Source: Duganella radicis (GTDB taxonomy: Bacteria > Pseudomonadota > Gammaproteobacteria > Burkholderiales > Burkholderiaceae_D). From it: a DNA stretch of 64,000 nucleotides. This document shows positions 17,364 to 26,474 of the stretch, in pieces; position 1 is the first letter of the stretch; each line of letters begins with the position of its first letter. The position numbers and the translations under genes were made by a program. The stretch is from contig NZ_WNKY01000007.1 in assembly GCF_009720825.1 (NCBI RefSeq), positions 1 to 64,000 on the forward strand, given 5' to 3'. The notes beneath the pieces were generated by a model, which ran no database searches, was not told the origin of the DNA, and saw only the letters and a program-made list of their open reading frames with translations.

Positions 17364-19493
17364 ATGTCGCCCCTGTTCAAGCCGCACCACTGGCGCAGAG
17401 CCCTGGCTGTCGCCGGGGCGCTGGTGCTGATCGTGGCGTCGGGGAACTGGGCCGAACAGCGCGAACGGCAAGCCAAGATGGAAGCCTTGCGCCAGGCCAG
17501 CGCGGCCCACGTGCTGGGACTGCGCGGGCTGGTGGAGAAACACGATTTCCTCCCATACGCCGCGGCGCGCCAGCCGGAGGTGCGGCAACTGCTGCGCGCC
17601 CCCGGCGATACGGCGCTGCGCACGCGCGTGAACGAATATTTCGCGGACCTGCAAACCACCACCGGCGCCACCGCGCTGTACCTGGTGGACCGCAACGGTA
17701 CGACGCTGGCCTCCAGCAACTGGAACACGCCGTCCAGCTTTGTTGGCGAGTCCTACCACCAGCGTCCGTATTTCGAGGACGCGCTCAAGGGCGGCCGCGG
17801 CCTGTTCTACGGCCTCGGCCTGACCACCGGCCAAGCCGGCATGTTCATCGCCGAGCCGGTGCGCGTCGGCGCCGAGGTGCTGGGGGTGGCGGTGGTCAAG
17901 ATCAGCCTGGAGCCGCTGGAACGCGTGTGGCGGCATAGCGGCTACCCCGTCGTGCTGCGCGACCGCCACGGCATCGTGTTCCTGAGCGCGGTGCCGGAAT
18001 GGCTGTTCCACAGCGTCGCCCCGGTTTCCAGCGCCGACAGCCAGTGGATCGCCGCGCACGCCCAGTACGGGCTGCGCACCCGCTTCGACCTGCTGCCCTG
18101 GAAAATCACGGCGGCCGGGGACACCCCCGGCTATACCCTGAAGACCGCGCTGCAAGGACGCGAGGCCAGGCTGCTGGCGCTCGATACGCCGCTGCCGGAA
18201 CTGGGCTGGACGCTCACCGTCACCGAGGACATGCGCGACGTGCAGCAAGCCAGGCAGGCGGCCTTGACGCTGACCACGCTCGCCGTCGCCCTGCTGCTGC
18301 TGGCGGTGCTGTACTGGCGTTTGCGCGAGCGCCGCTACGCCGAGCAACAGGCGGCCCGGCTGGAACTGGAACATCGGGTCGAGGAGCGCACCCGCGACCT
18401 GCAGGCAGCGCACGCCTTGCGCAAGGCGATGGAAGACTCGCTGCTGGTCGGCATCCGCGCGCGCGACCCGGAAGGCAAGATCATCTACGTCAATCCCGCC
18501 CTGTGTTCCATCGTCGGCTACAGCGCCGGGGAGCTGCTGGGCTGCCGTCCGCCCTACCCCTACTGGCACCCGGAAGATCTGGAAAAACAGGCGCGCGAAA
18601 GCGACGAGGCCTTGCAGGGCCGCGCCGCGCCCGGCGGTTTCGAATCGCGCATCCGCCACAAGGATGGTCACGACGTCATCACCATGGTCTACACCGCGCC
18701 GCTGATCGACACCGAGGGCGTGAACCGGGGCTGGCTCAGCTCCGTGGTGGACATCACCGCGCAAAAGCAGGCCGAGGCCCGCCAGCGCGACCAGGAAGTC
18801 CGCCTGCAACGCAGCGCCCGCCTGGCCAGCGTGGGCGAGATGGCGTCGACCCTGGCCCATGAACTGAACCAGCCGCTGATGGCGCTGTCCAATTTCGCGG
18901 TGGCGGCGCGCGCGCTGGCCGGGCGGGGCTCGCCGGAGATGCTGGCCGGCGCGCTGGACGACATCATCGAACAAGCCCAGCGCGCCAGCGAGATCGTGCG
19001 GCGGGTGCGGGCCCTGATCAATCCGCAGCGCGGCCACTTTGAAAGCTTCGCCGCCGGGGACATCATCCTGCACGCCGAGGCGCTGCTGAAACCGGAGTTG
19101 CAGCGCCACGGCGTCACGCTCCAGCTGTCGATGGATGACCCGGCGGTGCGGGTGCGCGGCGACAAGGTGCTGCTGGAACAGGTGCTGGTCAACCTGATCC
19201 ACAACGCCCTGCACGCCATGCAGGAACAGCCGGGCAAGCGCCGCTGCATCAGCCTGACCAGCCAGCGCGACGGCGCCAGCCTGCGGATCGCGGTCAGCGA
19301 CCAGGGGCCGGGCATTCCGGACGACCAGCTGGAACAGGTGTTCGCGCCCTTCTTCACCACCAAGCCCGACGGGCTGGGACTGGGGCTGAACATCTGCCGC
19401 ACCATCATCGAGGCCCACAGCGGTATCATGACGGTCGAAAACCGCGCCGGCGGCGGCGCCACGTTCTCCTTCACTCTTCCTATCGTGCCATGA
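17364..19493 (+). CDS. DctS/DctB-like sensor histidine kinase with PAS domain
   Basis: The 709-residue membrane kinase has helix 1 at ~13-30, then a periplasmic double-PDC sensor with LASSNWNTPSSFVGESYHQRP and GLTTGQAGMFIAEPVR, as in C4-dicarboxylate sensors DctB/DctS. Helix 2 (~298-315) and a coiled linker follow, then a cytoplasmic PAS domain (~355-475), HisKA with AHELNQPLMALS (His near 499) and HATPase (GLGLGLNICR). The stop overlaps the next gene's start (ATGA). It most likely senses the acid taken up by the divergent permease. Confidence 0.93.
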   Translation: MSPLFKPHHWRRALAVAGALVLIVASGNWAEQRERQAKMEALRQASAAHVLGLRGLVEKHDFLPYAAARQPEVRQLLRAPGDTALRTRVNEYFADLQTTTGATALYLVDRNGTTLASSNWNTPSSFVGESYHQRPYFEDALKGGRGLFYGLGLTTGQAGMFIAEPVRVGAEVLGVAVVKISLEPLERVWRHSGYPVVLRDRHGIVFLSAVPEWLFHSVAPVSSADSQWIAAHAQYGLRTRFDLLPWKITAAGDTPGYTLKTALQGREARLLALDTPLPELGWTLTVTEDMRDVQQARQAALTLTTLAVALLLLAVLYWRLRERRYAEQQAARLELEHRVEERTRDLQAAHALRKAMEDSLLVGIRARDPEGKIIYVNPALCSIVGYSAGELLGCRPPYPYWHPEDLEKQARESDEALQGRAAPGGFESRIRHKDGHDVITMVYTAPLIDTEGVNRGWLSSVVDITAQKQAEARQRDQEVRLQRSARLASVGEMASTLAHELNQPLMALSNFAVAARALAGRGSPEMLAGALDDIIEQAQRASEIVRRVRALINPQRGHFESFAAGDIILHAEALLKPELQRHGVTLQLSMDDPAVRVRGDKVLLEQVLVNLIHNALHAMQEQPGKRRCISLTSQRDGASLRIAVSDQGPGIPDDQLEQVFAPFFTTKPDGLGLGLNICRTIIEAHSGIMTVENRAGGGATFSFTLPIVP

Positions 19494-20089
19494 AAGACGC
19501 CCCTCTCACCCTGTACGTTGTCGACGACGACGAAGCCCTGCGCCGCTCGCTGCTGCTCCTGCTGTTTTCACAGGGACTGGCGGTGCAGGCGTTCGAGTCC
19601 GGCGAGGCCTTCCTCGACGCGGTCGACCTGCGCCAGCCGGGCTGCGTGATACTGGATTTGCGCATGGGCGCCATGAGCGGGCTGGCGGTGTTCGATCACC
19701 TGCGCAGCCAGCACAGCCCGCTGGTGACCTTGTTCCTGTCCGGCCACGGCGACATCCCGACGGCGCTGGAAGCGGTGCGGCGCGGCGCCTACGACTGGGT
19801 GACCAAGCCCGATACCCAGCAGCTGCTCGACAAGCTGCCCGCCGCCATCGCCGAAGCGCGCGCACGCGGCCAGGCCCTGCGATTATGGCAAGAGCTGACG
19901 GCGCGCGAGCGCGAGGTCGCGCGCCTGGTGGGGCTGGGCCAGCCGAACAAGGAAATCGCGCGCGTGCTGGTGCCGCCGTGCGGCCCGCGCTCGGTGGAAA
20001 CCCATCGCGCCAACATCTTCAACAAACTGCAATGCGCCAACGACAATGAGCTGGGACGCTGGCTGGCGGCGCATCCGTGGCTGGCGTGA
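19490..20089 (+). CDS. FixJ/DctR-like response regulator
   Basis: The 199-residue regulator has a receiver domain with phospho-acceptor Asp56 (VILDLRMG), the conserved Lys in VTKPD, and a C-terminal LuxR/FixJ helix-turn-helix (LTAREREVARLVGLGQPNKEIA ... RSVETHRANIFNKL). Translation is coupled to the kinase by a 4-nt overlap. The turn of the DNA-binding domain reads VLVPPCGPRSVE where the family normally has about two residues fewer (as in LGISPRTVE). This may weaken or alter DNA recognition. It is the likely partner of the inverted repeat at 17281-17308. Confidence 0.92.
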   Translation: MKDAPLTLYVVDDDEALRRSLLLLLFSQGLAVQAFESGEAFLDAVDLRQPGCVILDLRMGAMSGLAVFDHLRSQHSPLVTLFLSGHGDIPTALEAVRRGAYDWVTKPDTQQLLDKLPAAIAEARARGQALRLWQELTAREREVARLVGLGQPNKEIARVLVPPCGPRSVETHRANIFNKLQCANDNELGRWLAAHPWLA

Positions 20090-20093
20090 AGAC

Positions 20094-20825
20094 TTACAAA
20101 TCTTCTCCACGTGCCCGCCGTATTTCATCGTATCTGGCCGGGCCGTTGGGATCATCACTGTGATAAGCAATATTCAATTCAGGAGAGTGAGCGCCATCGA
20201 TTCCTTGAATGTGCAGAATCCTCTGCCGCCAATCTTCGCGCGGACTAACTTCGTATATCAGCGGAACGAAATAACCATCGAGCAGCCCCTTGTCTGGTCG
20301 CCAGAGCTCTTTTGTGAGGGCATCCAGATAAGCGTTCTTACCTGACTTGGTCCAATCGATCGCAAAGCCGGCACGGCCACATAACTCTGTATGCACCAAC
20401 AACATCGTTCGGCCGTTGCCATCCAAGAACGGATGCGCCCATGCGAATGCCCCCATGACGGCGCCCGGCTTTTGGCGTAACCCTTTTGCTGCCAGATGCA
20501 GCCCCCACTCCACCGCTTGACGCGACCTGTCGGACTGCTCAAATTCAACAGCGTCGCCCTTGCCAACATTCCGTCCCACGCCTAGTGACAGCCTGTCTTG
20601 ACCAGCCCATGGATAGAAATCGCTGAACAGAATGCGATGAACGTCCAGGAAGGACTGATAGGTGATTTCGGGAGAATTTGCCGGAGAAAGAAAATCAAGC
20701 GCCTCATCAAGATTAGAAACAAAGGCTGAATGCTCTTGAATTTTAACGAACTCGCGATCCTTCAAATTTCCGTAATTGCGCAAGTATCCATTCGTGTCAT
20801 AGTCCCCAAACGGATCGAAGGTCAT
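20094..20825 (-). CDS. Fic/DOC-domain protein
   Basis: The 243-residue protein contains the complete Fic motif HPFLDGNGRT (residues 131-140, catalytic His131) and a plausible flap region upstream. Fic enzymes transfer AMP or other nucleotide groups to target proteins. No inhibitory (S/T)xxxE(G/N) helix is evident in the protein itself. Its start overlaps the stop of the upstream gene by 4 nt (ATGA), so the two are coupled. Base composition here is clearly more AT-rich than the surroundings, suggesting acquisition by transfer. A toxin role is inferred from the arrangement. Confidence 0.9.
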   Translation of the reverse strand: MTFDPFGDYDTNGYLRNYGNLKDREFVKIQEHSAFVSNLDEALDFLSPANSPEITYQSFLDVHRILFSDFYPWAGQDRLSLGVGRNVGKGDAVEFEQSDRSRQAVEWGLHLAAKGLRQKPGAVMGAFAWAHPFLDGNGRTMLLVHTELCGRAGFAIDWTKSGKNAYLDALTKELWRPDKGLLDGYFVPLIYEVSPREDWRQRILHIQGIDGAHSPELNIAYHSDDPNGPARYDEIRRARGEDL

Positions 20826-21529
20826 GGCGTTGCCAGCGACTCGTTATCGTGAGCGGATTTCTTCCTCAACGCCTTTTCTTTTTCTCTCTGCTCAACAAGA
20901 TAATTGGTCATCAGTCGCACTCTCTGCGGACCGCTGATAAGCTTGGCCTTAAACAGGCTGACAAGGATTTGACCGACATCGTCCAGCTGAACATGGTCTC
21001 CAGCCGCACGACTAACTGCTTCCGCCCACACATCAATCTTCGACGGCCGACGCACTATCCCATGCGCCTTGGCGAACGATTTGACAAACTCGCCCACCCG
21101 CTTTTTGGGCAATAGCTCAATATCTGTCGGGATATTCTTAGCGAGGCGCGTCGGCTGAAAACGCACAATCACTTTGGAACCCAAGCGGATCTCGCGCTCT
21201 CTCAAAGAACCGAAAGTCTCCACCACGTATTTTTGCGCCTTTTTGCTGGACTCGGTTTTGACCACATCAGCGTCTATACGCCGCTTCCTGAAAAACTGGT
21301 GCAGTACGACCTCGGCGTCGTCACACATCAGTTCAGTTTTTCCACGTGCGTTCTTGCGCGCCTTTGCAAACACACCCTGCCCCATCCGCATCAGAACCCC
21401 ATCATCAATGAGAGTGCCAAGCGCAACAGACAACTGCGAGTGCCCTCCGAGTCCTTTCAATTCGGAGCGAAGAAGGACTTGGTCTGGCTGCTGATTGATA
21501 TAGTTCCGTAGTCTATCGAGTATTGTCAT
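20822..21529 (-). CDS. AbiEi-like winged-helix protein (DUF6088 type), partner of Fic
   Basis: The 235-residue protein has an N-terminal winged helix of the AbiEi-antitoxin kind (residues ~15-55, SVALGTLIDDGVLMRMGQGVFAK), a middle domain with RFQPTRLAKNIPTDIELLPKKR, and a basic C-terminal tail. Proteins of this type are annotated as AbiEi-like antitoxins or DUF6088. It lies upstream of and overlaps the Fic gene, the usual antitoxin-first order. DNA binding and autoregulation are likely but inferred. It is AT-rich relative to the window. Confidence 0.8.
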   Translation of the reverse strand: MTILDRLRNYINQQPDQVLLRSELKGLGGHSQLSVALGTLIDDGVLMRMGQGVFAKARKNARGKTELMCDDAEVVLHQFFRKRRIDADVVKTESSKKAQKYVVETFGSLREREIRLGSKVIVRFQPTRLAKNIPTDIELLPKKRVGEFVKSFAKAHGIVRRPSKIDVWAEAVSRAAGDHVQLDDVGQILVSLFKAKLISGPQRVRLMTNYLVEQREKEKALRKKSAHDNESLATP

Positions 21530-21669
21530 GGAATCTCCAAAGCAACAGGACTCACATACTCATTCTAGCACATTTTCCTTTATTTTCAGCCACTTAGAAA
21601 AATGCAGAGGTGTTTTAAACGTACGCCGACAGCAGGCGCGCGATGTGGGCTGCGGCTTGGTGGAGTTGA

Positions 21670-21909
21670 CTGGCGCGCTGGCGCGACGAGAGCGGCATCG
21701 ACGGCATCGACCTGAGCTGGGCGGTGCGTCCGGGCAGCTGGGCGGACTTTATCGCCCTGGCGCTGCCGGAGCTGCGCGCCCAAGGCATCCTCGCCCCGGC
21801 CCGCGCGCAGGACGCCTCGCCGGTGACGCTGCGCGAGCGCATCTACCCCGGCCACAAGCGCGCGCTGGACTCGCACCGCGCATCGCAGTTCCGCAAGCTG
21901 CAAGACTGA
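21670..21909 (+). pseudogene. C-terminal remnant of an NtaA-type flavin monooxygenase
   Basis: Just after an in-frame stop (21667-21669), the frame to TGA at 21907-21909 encodes GIDGIDLSWAVRPGSWADF, then FIALALPELRAQGIL and TLRERIYPGHKRAL. This matches the C-terminus of LLM-class NtaA/DmoA flavin-dependent monooxygenases, usually DGF.L.P......DFVD.VVPELQRRG.....YEG.TLRE.LGL. The other ~350 residues are missing. No ribosome site is seen. It abuts the AT-rich Fic module, suggesting the gene was cut when that segment arrived. Bases 21530-21669 hold no recognisable gene. Confidence 0.7.
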
Positions 21910-21935
21910 CGCCGTATGCCGCGCCCGGCCTGGTT

Positions 21936-22913
21936 TTACCCAGCTAATAGCGCCAGCAGCTGGGCGGCCTCTTCCCTGCAACGGCGTGCGATGCCGGCGT
22001 AATCCGCCTCCGGCGCCCGCCCATGCAGGGTCGATTCAGCGGCCAGCTGCTCGGCCAGGCTTTCCTTTTCGTGCAGCGCGCGCACGGCGCTGCGCAGCGA
22101 TTCCTCGATCACGGTTTGCTGTTCCAGCAGCAAGGAAAGCGCGCTGAAAGCATGACCGGTATGGCAGCGGTAACGCGTGGGCCGCCGCTGCGTCATCTCA
22201 AACAGCACGCCGCCGCAGGCCGGGCACGCATAGTTGGACGGACTGGCGATCTGCTGCAATGCCTTCAGATCGCCGCCGTCGGCAACTATGCGGTTTTCAG
22301 TGCGCAGCCAGGACGGTATCTCATGCGCCCCGGCCGCAGGCGGCGGCGTCCGGGCGTAGCGCGTCAGGGCCGCGGCAATCTCTTGCAGCGGCGCGCACAG
22401 GTCGAGCGCGACATTGCTGACGGCGTTGCGTGGCATGTCCGGCGCCGCCGCCTCGGCCGGGTCCTGCGCCACCGCCACGCCACCGCAGGCCTTGATCGCC
22501 TGCAAGCCGGCCACGCCATCGTCCAGGTAGCCGCTCAGAATCACGCCCACCGCGCGGCCGTCCGCCGCTTCGGCCACGGTGCGGAACAAGGGGTCGATGG
22601 CCGGACGCGTATGGTTTTCCTTGGCAGCGCAACTCAGCACGGCACGCAGGGCCGCGCCCTCGCGCATCACCAGCAGATGCCGGTCCGGCGGCGCCACCAC
22701 CACGGTCCCGGCGACCAGTTCCTGCCGATCCTGGGCGAACGCCACCGGCAAGGCCGAGTGGCGTTGCAACACCTCCGGCAACACGCTGAAGCGGCTGCCG
22801 ATGTGCATCACCAGCAGAATCGCCGCCGGCAGGTCCGCCGGCAGGTAACCCAGCAGCGCGCCCAGGGCGTGCAATCCGCCGGCCGAGGTACCGACCACAA
22901 TCACTCTGTTCAC
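21936..22913 (-). CDS. CheB-type methylesterase domain protein without receiver
   Basis: This roughly 325-residue protein has a CheB methylesterase fold with catalytic Ser in VVGTSAGG, His in VMHIG and Asp in GYLDDG, but no N-terminal receiver. A C-terminal zinc-ribbon-like segment (CPACG ... CHTGH) and a helical tail follow, as in stand-alone CheB homologues. I place the start at GTG 22913, 6 nt after AAGGGAG; in-frame starts at 22946 and 22958 are alternatives. It sits alone between the Fic island and the glycan region. Whether it demethylates chemoreceptors or has another role is open. Confidence 0.85.
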   Translation of the reverse strand: MNRVIVVGTSAGGLHALGALLGYLPADLPAAILLVMHIGSRFSVLPEVLQRHSALPVAFAQDRQELVAGTVVVAPPDRHLLVMREGAALRAVLSCAAKENHTRPAIDPLFRTVAEAADGRAVGVILSGYLDDGVAGLQAIKACGGVAVAQDPAEAAAPDMPRNAVSNVALDLCAPLQEIAAALTRYARTPPPAAGAHEIPSWLRTENRIVADGGDLKALQQIASPSNYACPACGGVLFEMTQRRPTRYRCHTGHAFSALSLLLEQQTVIEESLRSAVRALHEKESLAEQLAAESTLHGRAPEADYAGIARRCREEAAQLLALLAG

Positions 22914-23002
22914 CACGGACTCCCTTGCGATGGCTGGCTGTGTCATCCCTTGTACCACGCCGGCGCAAAGCGTGGCGGACGGCAGCCCAGTCCATCAGCG
23001 CA

Positions 23003-24949
23003 TCAGGGCAGCGGCTCCAGCAGCACGGCGGCGCCGCCGGCCGGCGCCAGGCGCAGCGACAGCACCTCGTCCGGCGTCACCTCGCGCTGGCTGCGCCGCA
23101 GGGCGTTCGGGTGCTCGCCATCTTCCCACAAGGTGACCCGGTAACGGCCGGCGGGCAGGAAGCGCAGCGGCACCTCGATGCCGGTCGGGCCTTCGGCCGC
23201 CGTCATGGCGCCCAGATACCATGCCTTGCCCTGGCGCCGCGCCAGCAGGATGTCGCGGCCCGGCTCGCCGGACAGGAAGCGGGTCTCGTCCCAGGCGGTC
23301 GGCACCCGCCGGATAAAGTCGAAACCATCGGCGTCGCGGTAGGCGTCGGGATCGTCGGACACCATTTGCAGCGGGCTGTCATACACCACGTACATGGCCA
23401 GCGCCTGGCCGCGCGTGGTCTGCGTGAACGGTAGCACCGCGCGCACGCTGTAGCTGGCCGGCGTGCCGTTGCGGAAGCCGCCCGGCGTGTAATCGATCGG
23501 CCCGGCCAGCATGCGCGTGTACGGCAGCATCAGGTTGTGGCGGGGGGTGACGCGCTTGTCCATCTTGTCCCATTCGGCGCCCAGCACGCCCTCCTGGGTG
23601 ATGAAGTTCGGGTAGCTGCGCTGCATGCCGTCCGGCACATAGGCGGCGTGCAGGTCGAGCAGCAGATGGCGCTTGGCGGTGGCCTCGGCCACGCGGCGGT
23701 AGAAGGCCACCATCTCCTGGTCGTCGCGGTCCATGAAGTCGATCTTGACGCCCTTGATGCCCCACGCGGCGTAGGTGTCCAGCACCTGCTCCATGCGCGG
23801 CGCCAGATGTGCCCAGTGCACCCACAGCAGCAGGGCCACGCCCTTGTCGGCGGCGTAGCGCACCAGCGCCGGCATGTCGATGCCTTCGGCCGGCCGGGTG
23901 ACATCGGTGCCCGGCAAGGCGTCACAACAACCGCCGCTGCCCCAGGCCCAGCCGGCATCGATCAGGTAGTAAGGGAAGCCGGAGGCGGCGGCAAAGTCGA
24001 TGAAGCGGCGGTAGTTGTCCATGCTCGGCTTCATGCCCTCCAGCGGACCGGACCACCAGTCCCAGGCCGCCTTGCCCGGCTTGACCCAGCTGAAGTCGCC
24101 CTGCGGCGGGCGGTTCAGGTTGCCGATCAGCTGCGAGGCGATCAGGTCGCCGTTGCGGTCGCCCAGCATCACCACCCGCCAGGCGGTGCTCAAACCGGCT
24201 GGCGAGACATAGGCCGGGCCGTCGCGCTTGGGCACGGCCGACAGGCGTACCCGTAGCGCGCCCCCCTCGCGCCACAGCGAGGCCCCGGTATAGCCGCTCA
24301 GGTCAGCCTGGGTGATGGCATAGGTGGTGCGGCCGGACGCCGTGGTGCAGACCAGCGGCACATCATAGCCGACGCCTTCGCGCAGCTGCGACCAGTTCTG
24401 GCGTATGAATTCGGTCTCGTGGGCGCCGTTGGCCACCGCGGTCAGGCAGGACGGATCGCCGGCCGCCACGAAGGCGGTACGCTCGCCGCGCAAGCGCACC
24501 GGCGCGGCGCTGTCCAGTCGGTAGCGGAAAGCCACGCCGTCGTCGTAGGCGCGCACATCGAGCAGCAGGCGGCGGCGCTGGCCGCCGCGCTCGCGGAAAG
24601 TCAGGGTGGTGGCGCGATAGTGATCGCGCGCGCTGGCGGCCTTGGTGGCGATCAGCGGAATCACCTGGTCGACCCGATGGTCGGCGCGGCGCTCCAGCGC
24701 CAGGCCGGCCAGTTGCGGCGCGTCCTCCAGCTCCAGCCCCAGCGGCGAATTGGCGATCACCGCGTCACCCCGGTGCGCCACCGAAAAACGGCTGGCGTCG
24801 GCGGCAATGCGGATGGTGGTGCGCCCTTCGGGCGAAATCAGCACGGCGTCGGCGGCCGCGCGGGCCGGCAGGCTGGCGCCCGACAGCGCCAGCAGGCACA
24901 GTCCGGCCGCGGTGGAATGGAAAAAATCAAGCTGCCCGGGTATGCGCAA
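23003..24949 (-). CDS. GH97 glycoside hydrolase, retaining alpha-galactosidase type
   Basis: The 648-residue secreted enzyme has an N-terminal beta-sandwich, a TIM barrel (WDWWSGPLEG, YYLIDAGWAW, GVKIDFMDRDDQ, NFITQEGVLGAEW) and a C-terminal beta domain. The Asp in KIDFM (about residue 405) is the nucleophile position of retaining GH97 alpha-galactosidases; inverting SusB-type enzymes differ here. The start is TTG at 24949, with GGAG 7 nt upstream inside the preceding halogenase gene, giving a 23-bp overlap. It is the last gene of the TonB-receptor operon and probably removes alpha-galactosyl side groups in the periplasm. Confidence 0.92.
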   Translation of the reverse strand: MRIPGQLDFFHSTAAGLCLLALSGASLPARAAADAVLISPEGRTTIRIAADASRFSVAHRGDAVIANSPLGLELEDAPQLAGLALERRADHRVDQVIPLIATKAASARDHYRATTLTFRERGGQRRRLLLDVRAYDDGVAFRYRLDSAAPVRLRGERTAFVAAGDPSCLTAVANGAHETEFIRQNWSQLREGVGYDVPLVCTTASGRTTYAITQADLSGYTGASLWREGGALRVRLSAVPKRDGPAYVSPAGLSTAWRVVMLGDRNGDLIASQLIGNLNRPPQGDFSWVKPGKAAWDWWSGPLEGMKPSMDNYRRFIDFAAASGFPYYLIDAGWAWGSGGCCDALPGTDVTRPAEGIDMPALVRYAADKGVALLLWVHWAHLAPRMEQVLDTYAAWGIKGVKIDFMDRDDQEMVAFYRRVAEATAKRHLLLDLHAAYVPDGMQRSYPNFITQEGVLGAEWDKMDKRVTPRHNLMLPYTRMLAGPIDYTPGGFRNGTPASYSVRAVLPFTQTTRGQALAMYVVYDSPLQMVSDDPDAYRDADGFDFIRRVPTAWDETRFLSGEPGRDILLARRQGKAWYLGAMTAAEGPTGIEVPLRFLPAGRYRVTLWEDGEHPNALRRSQREVTPDEVLSLRLAPAGGAAVLLEPLP

Positions 24950-26474
24950 TGGGGTTCTCCTGTGGGTTGAAGTGTCTGGTTCCGGCAAGCGTGCCGGCCA
25001 GGAAATCGGCGTGCGCCGGCATGCGCGCCACCATGGCGGCGATGGCGTCGCGCCGGCGCCGCAGCACGGCCAGCGCTTCGCCGCGCGGCCACTCCTGCAA
25101 CACCGGGTCGGCCTGGCGCGGCCAGTGGCCCATGCCGGCGTGGATCGCCAGCCAACTGGTGGCGTCGAAGCCTTCCTCGTCGTACACCAGCAGCGCGCCG
25201 GCCTCGCGCCAGGCGTGCAGACGGTAGGCCAGCGTGTCGGGCAAGGCCATGCTGGCCATGTCGCGCCACAAGGCGCTGTCGCGGCGGCCGGTCAGGCAGT
25301 AATGCAGCACGATGAAGTCGCGGATGCGGGCGAACTGCCGCACCGCGCCGGTGTTGTAGCCGGCCACCGCGTCCTGGTCCAGCGGCGCGCCGCTTTTCAG
25401 CAATTCCATCAGCCGCGCCAGTCCGCTCTGGATCAGGAAGATGCTGGTCGATTCCAGCGGCTCCAGGAAGCCCGAGGCCAGCCCCAGCGCCACCACGTTG
25501 CCGACCCAGAAACGGGCCCGGTGCCCGGTGGTGAAGCGCAGCAGGCGCGGCTCGGCCAGCGGCTTGCCGTCCAGCTGCGCCAGCAATTGCCGGCGCGCGC
25601 GCTCCTCGTCGATGTAGCGGCTGGCAAACACGTGGCCATGCCCGGTGCGCTGTTGCAGCGGGATGCGCCAGGCCCAGCCACCCTCCAGCGCGGTGGCGCG
25701 GGTGTAGGGGGCCGGCGGCGCGCGGCCGCCCTCGCCGCGCTCGCAGGGACAGGCCCAGGCGCGGTCCATCGGCAGCCAGCGGCTGAAGTCGACATAGGGT
25801 TCGCCCAGCGCCTGCCCCAGCAGCAGCGAGCCGAAGCCCGAGCAATCGATGAACAGGTCGCCGGCCAGCTCGCGGCCGTCGGCCAGGCGCACGCCGTGCA
25901 CGCCGCCATCCGGACGGCGCGTCACCTCGACCACGCGGCCTTCACTGCGGCGCGCGCCGCGCGCCAGCGCCAGCTTGCGCAGATAGGCCGCGTACAGGGT
26001 AGCGTCGAAATGGTAGGCGTAGTTGAAGCCGCCACGCCCGGCGTCCGGCAGGCTGAAACGTCCCTTCATGGCCATCACGGTCGGCAGGCATTGCTCGCCG
26101 AAGTCGCCCGGGGCCTCGGCGCCCAGGCGGCCATGCTGGCCCCACAGCGCGTACGGTCCGCTCAGTTGGCCGAAGTCGCCGAAGGTGTGGAAGTAGTGCT
26201 GACCGAGCTGGCGCCAGTCGCGGAATTCAATGCCCAGCTTGTAGGTGCCGTGGGTGGCGCGCAGGAACTCGGCTTCGTCGATGCCCATCAGGCGGTTGTA
26301 GTGGCGGATCGAGGGAAAGGTGGCCTCGCCGACGCCGACGATGCCGATCTCCTCCGATTCGACCAGTTCCACCACCGTGCCGGGCAAACTGGTGGTCAGC
26401 GCCAGCGCCGCCATCCAGCCGGCCGTGCCGCCGCCCACCACCACGATGCGCCGCACCGCCGGCAGGTCGCTCAT
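24927..26474 (-). CDS. Flavin-dependent halogenase-like protein (tryptophan halogenase family), copy 1
   Basis: The 515-residue protein has the FAD motif GGGTAGW (near residue 14), the halogenase signature GGWAWRIP (WxWxIP), the active-site Lys in TYKLGIEF and the Glu in LEPLEST. These are the residues that make and hold the hypohalous/chloramine species in PrnA-type enzymes. No membrane segment or signal is seen. The ATG overlaps the fucosidase stop by 4 nt and lacks its own ribosome site, so it is translationally coupled. It is only distantly like the second copy at 27816-29333. Its substrate, in a glycan operon, is unknown. Confidence 0.9.
   Translation of the reverse strand: MSDLPAVRRIVVVGGGTAGWMAALALTTSLPGTVVELVESEEIGIVGVGEATFPSIRHYNRLMGIDEAEFLRATHGTYKLGIEFRDWRQLGQHYFHTFGDFGQLSGPYALWGQHGRLGAEAPGDFGEQCLPTVMAMKGRFSLPDAGRGGFNYAYHFDATLYAAYLRKLALARGARRSEGRVVEVTRRPDGGVHGVRLADGRELAGDLFIDCSGFGSLLLGQALGEPYVDFSRWLPMDRAWACPCERGEGGRAPPAPYTRATALEGGWAWRIPLQQRTGHGHVFASRYIDEERARRQLLAQLDGKPLAEPRLLRFTTGHRARFWVGNVVALGLASGFLEPLESTSIFLIQSGLARLMELLKSGAPLDQDAVAGYNTGAVRQFARIRDFIVLHYCLTGRRDSALWRDMASMALPDTLAYRLHAWREAGALLVYDEEGFDATSWLAIHAGMGHWPRQADPVLQEWPRGEALAVLRRRRDAIAAMVARMPAHADFLAGTLAGTRHFNPQENPIAHTRAA

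Noticed and set aside
21528..21947. 139-codon plus-strand frame
   Set aside because: It is out of frame with the monooxygenase remnant it covers and shows no motif.
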